Shown here: one piece after another, positions 61,285-64,000 of the stretch
Layout: each line of letters starts with the position of its first letter
Numbering within the stretch: the stretch's first letter is position 1
NCBI GenBank assembly: GCA_033026295.1
Contig: CM065179.1
Location: 17,911,275-17,975,274 of the forward strand
Length of the DNA: 64,000 bases
From: Channa striata
Lineage: Eukaryota > Chordata > Actinopteri > Anabantiformes > Channidae
Reading direction: 5' to 3'
Translations under genes and position numbers: made by a program
Notes under the pieces: model-generated
The model's input: only the letters and a program-made list of their open reading frames with translations
The model's database searches: none
What the model was told of the DNA's origin: nothing

Positions 61285-61797
61285 TTTTCACTGGAAGAAG
61301 TACTCAGATAATTAATTTAACTAAAAGTAAAAATACACAGCATGGCAAGTAAAAGCTCAGCATTGAAAATAAGTAAAAGTTCTAACGAATAAGGGTTTTT
61401 ACACTTTGATGTGCCAAAAGTAAAAATACCCTTTATTCAGAATGACTCATCGTTACAGTTATGATTTTTTAGGTTTATAATTATTGATATGTTATTGTGG
61501 TCATCTCTAATGTTGGAGCTGGTAATAATTGAGCTTAATGATTGAAAGACTTTATACACTGTTTTTATGATCATATGATCTGAATATAATAACAATACTT
61601 AAAGTATTGCGGGGCAGCTTGTCAATTTTACATCAGTGATCAATACATTCTTCTTATTATGCTGTATGATGTAAGTAAAACGTTACTACAGTAGTAGCAT
61701 CTACAGTTGCTACTAAAGTACTGAGTGGGAGAAAAGCAAGTACTGAAATCAAAATAACTCAGATTTGTACTTTAGTACTTTCCACCACTGACCACTT
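61285..61797 (+). mobile_element. Non-autonomous hAT-like element
   Basis: The left end CACTGGAAGAAGTACTCAGA and the right end AGTACTTTCCACCACTG are imperfect inverted repeats. The interior has the AGTAAAAGT / AGTAAAAATAC strings of a very common short fish element (CAGTGGTGGAA...TTTCCACCACTG). About 510 bp with no open frame, so it would need transposase from elsewhere. I assign hAT only tentatively; a target duplication is not clear. Confidence 0.72.
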
Positions 61798-64000
61798 GTA
61801 TGACCACGTTTCTTCACGCTTTGAAGATACTGTCTGTTGGTAAAGAATTATCTAATCACATATATATCTGTAGCAAACCGGGTATTTGTTTTATAGATAA
61901 TATGATATAATAATATAACTTCAGGCAATGTTTTGTTTGAATCGAATCAACCAAATGCTCATGCCAGCTGTTTGTCAGCAAGGCATTTAGCATTTGAAAG
62001 GCCTCACAAAGGTCACTGTTACATCATTTTCTGACTGCTACTTGGGCTAGATATACTGTATTTTGTTATTATTTCTGACTTCACATACATTCACATTCTC
62101 ACACATCCAATGTGTGTCATCATATGGTTATTATTGGTGTGTATTACACGAATTGCACAACATAATGTAAATCTGGCGTTGTCAGAATCTCTTACAACAG
62201 CGACATGCCTGTCATCATGACTCAAACTGTATATGATCTGGTTTGTACTACACTGAAGGAGCGTCTGTGTCATTTAGACATTAGACAGCCTAATCAGCAT
62301 TGTGAAACAAACACTGTCATTGGAAAAATGATATTTTGAAATACTGATGAGTAGCACTAAATAAAAAGGATCCACAGTAGACTTGGTTATTGTGAAATGA
62401 GCGGAGTCTTCTACATTTATTGTAGTATGAATCACAATTGGTCACAGCTTCAGTTATATTTGTATTTGTTCACATGGTTATCAATTTCGTAATTTCTTTT
62501 TCATCTGCGTATTATAAAACATGTTTCTCTCCATGTACCAAGTGTCATGGGGTTTTGCCACAAAAACAGCCTGAGACAACTCCCTCCCTTCCTAAGATTA
62601 AAGTGTCCTTTCTGAATACTCCCTTTCAGCTCACTTTCTGATTCCTCTGGTTCCTCTGGTTAAAGACTCCCATGTCCCCTCCCTCTGTCACTGTACTTCC
62701 ACTTTTAACCTAGTGTCCCCTTATCTAGTAACCCCTGACCAGCACTGTGTTCCTTGTTTCTTTTAGTCTGTTTTAGTCTCATGTCCCATTGTGTAAACTT
62801 ATGTCTACAATCACACGTCAATCTCAGCCCACAATAATCCTGTGCACACCATTCAAATGTGTAAATGTACAAACAGTTGTGATACTTTTCACATTGTCAG
62901 TATTAGGCATTTAGGTTTTAATCAACAGTGCCTCAAACCAAATGTCAATCAACTTACAGACACAAAAAGATAATGTCCTCATTAGGTCAAAGCCAAGACC
63001 ACTGTATGGTTATAGCGGTCAAAATGAGTGGCAACAAATATATTAACACAAAGTGAAAAAAATATACAGGAACTATTATGTATACATGACAATACTTAAA
63101 TTATTTGTCACTTTAAAGGTGAAATGCCCACAGTTTTAGGTAGACTGTGGGGCCCAGCATGCACCTCACGCACTTTTCTTTATCTACCGTATTTGTAGTG
63201 CACCTGTCCAACTCTGTCAGAGGCACCCTCTCAGCTGTGAGAGAGTGAGTCAGAACGCACCCGGTATGATCAGCTTATTGATTCACATCGTTTGCAGAAG
63301 CATGCAAGGTATGCAGGCATCTTCATGTCTCAGCTTCCACTGGCAACATTGTGTGCATTTTGCGGCGATGGCCGGCGAGGTGTGTCTGTCCCACTCACAG
63401 CCACTCGGGGTGAATCAGACGGAAATGGTGGCAGAACAACAACAGCAGCAGGCTGAATGTGTCGGGCATGGTTAATTTTTCTCCCCAGGCAGAGGGCGGC
63501 CCACTTGTGACTTTGATAGATAGGAATGCTGCTCACCCACACACACACACACGCCTACACATGTCCCACACACTCAGGCTCTCACACAACAACTTGCGGG
63601 TTGTTGCTCACACATAGACACATACACAAACTCGTAGTCCACACACAAACTGGGTCCACACACAGGCTGCTCTGTCCCACCAGATCTGATATCTAATGTG
63701 AAATGTTTACGACCCACCCACGCGGCCTTCCTCCCTTGTCAATAAACTCTTCCCAGAAGTACGTGTGATGCATTACCATGTACACGGCTGCATATGGGGG
63801 TTGCTCTTGCATCCTCCATCACAGGCTTATCCATGTGCATCCTACTGCACCCTGCAGCGGCACTGTGAAAAACATTTGGCTTCTGGGCTGTGCGATGATA
63901 AATCTGTGCATTAACACAGTCCTTTTACTTAATCACATTATGATTTGTCACATTAGCGCAGATAAAATGAGGGGACGCAGTATCTGGAGCCACTGAAGAT

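Larger units (their letters stand above)
47641..64000. other. Intergenic gene-poor stretch downstream of atp5f1d
   Basis: No exon is supported in these 16 kb. Named contents are a CTCF-like site at 47876, a LINE fragment at 52857-53084, microsatellites at 54008, 58935 and 60597, a hairpin at 55306, a G-rich array at 58133, a 21-bp duplication at 59812 and a hAT-like element at 61285-61797. CA-rich patches occur near 51580-51665 and 63536-63560. Two blocks without repeats (about 49170-49620 and 50100-50900) have many TTAAT/TAATT and TGAC/TCA cores and may be conserved regulatory DNA. Confidence 0.5.

Noticed and set aside
1..64000. CRISPR arrays, operons, phage or integrative elements
   Set aside because: The window is spliced vertebrate DNA; none of the regular spacer-repeat or operon structure is present.

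Overview
This window is ordinary vertebrate nuclear DNA from a ray-finned fish, most likely a percomorph-type teleost. The evidence is the spliced genes with GT-AG introns, protein sequences that match vertebrate families but differ throughout from the mammalian ones, and dispersed repeats typical of teleosts (Tc1-like and mariner-like remnants, a tRNA-derived SINE, LINE fragments, a short hAT-like element, many CA/TG microsatellites). I see no prokaryotic, viral or CRISPR-like content. Species cannot be named from the sequence.

Three protein-coding genes can be reconstructed exon by exon with matching splice phases. (1) fstl3, follistatin-like 3, minus strand, 829-3729: five exons, 250 aa, a secreted activin/myostatin-family antagonist. 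(2) cbarp, the voltage-gated calcium channel beta-subunit-anchoring regulatory protein, minus strand, 29344-39308: nine coding exons, 897 aa, with a non-coding 5' exon at 40247-40439 and probably another ending at 41404. (3) atp5f1d, the mitochondrial ATP synthase delta subunit, plus strand, 42277-47137: four coding exons, 160 aa, with a probable intron in its 3' UTR. cbarp and atp5f1d are head to head, with under 1 kb between the inferred cbarp first exon and the atp5f1d start. They probably share a GC-richer promoter region containing a perfect GTCACGTGAC E-box.

Layout: 1-828 is fstl3 downstream flank; 829-3729 fstl3; about 3.7-29.3 kb is a 25-kb gene-poor stretch with repeats, microsatellites and some sequence that may be conserved non-coding; 29.3-41.5 kb cbarp; 41.5-42.3 kb bidirectional promoter; 42.3-47.6 kb atp5f1d; 47.6-64 kb a second gene-poor stretch. 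I found no further coding exon that I could support in the gene-poor stretches.

The three genes do not form a pathway: one is a secreted growth-factor antagonist, one a neuronal/endocrine calcium-channel regulator and one a housekeeping respiratory-chain subunit. Their linkage is conserved synteny: the mammalian homologues of cbarp and atp5f1d are also neighbours. The observations most worth checking are a short upstream ORF in the cbarp leader, three near-perfect inverted repeats, CTCF-type motifs on both sides of atp5f1d, the atp5f1d 3' UTR intron, and a Tc1 copy deleted at a microhomology. I did not find a novel biological system here.
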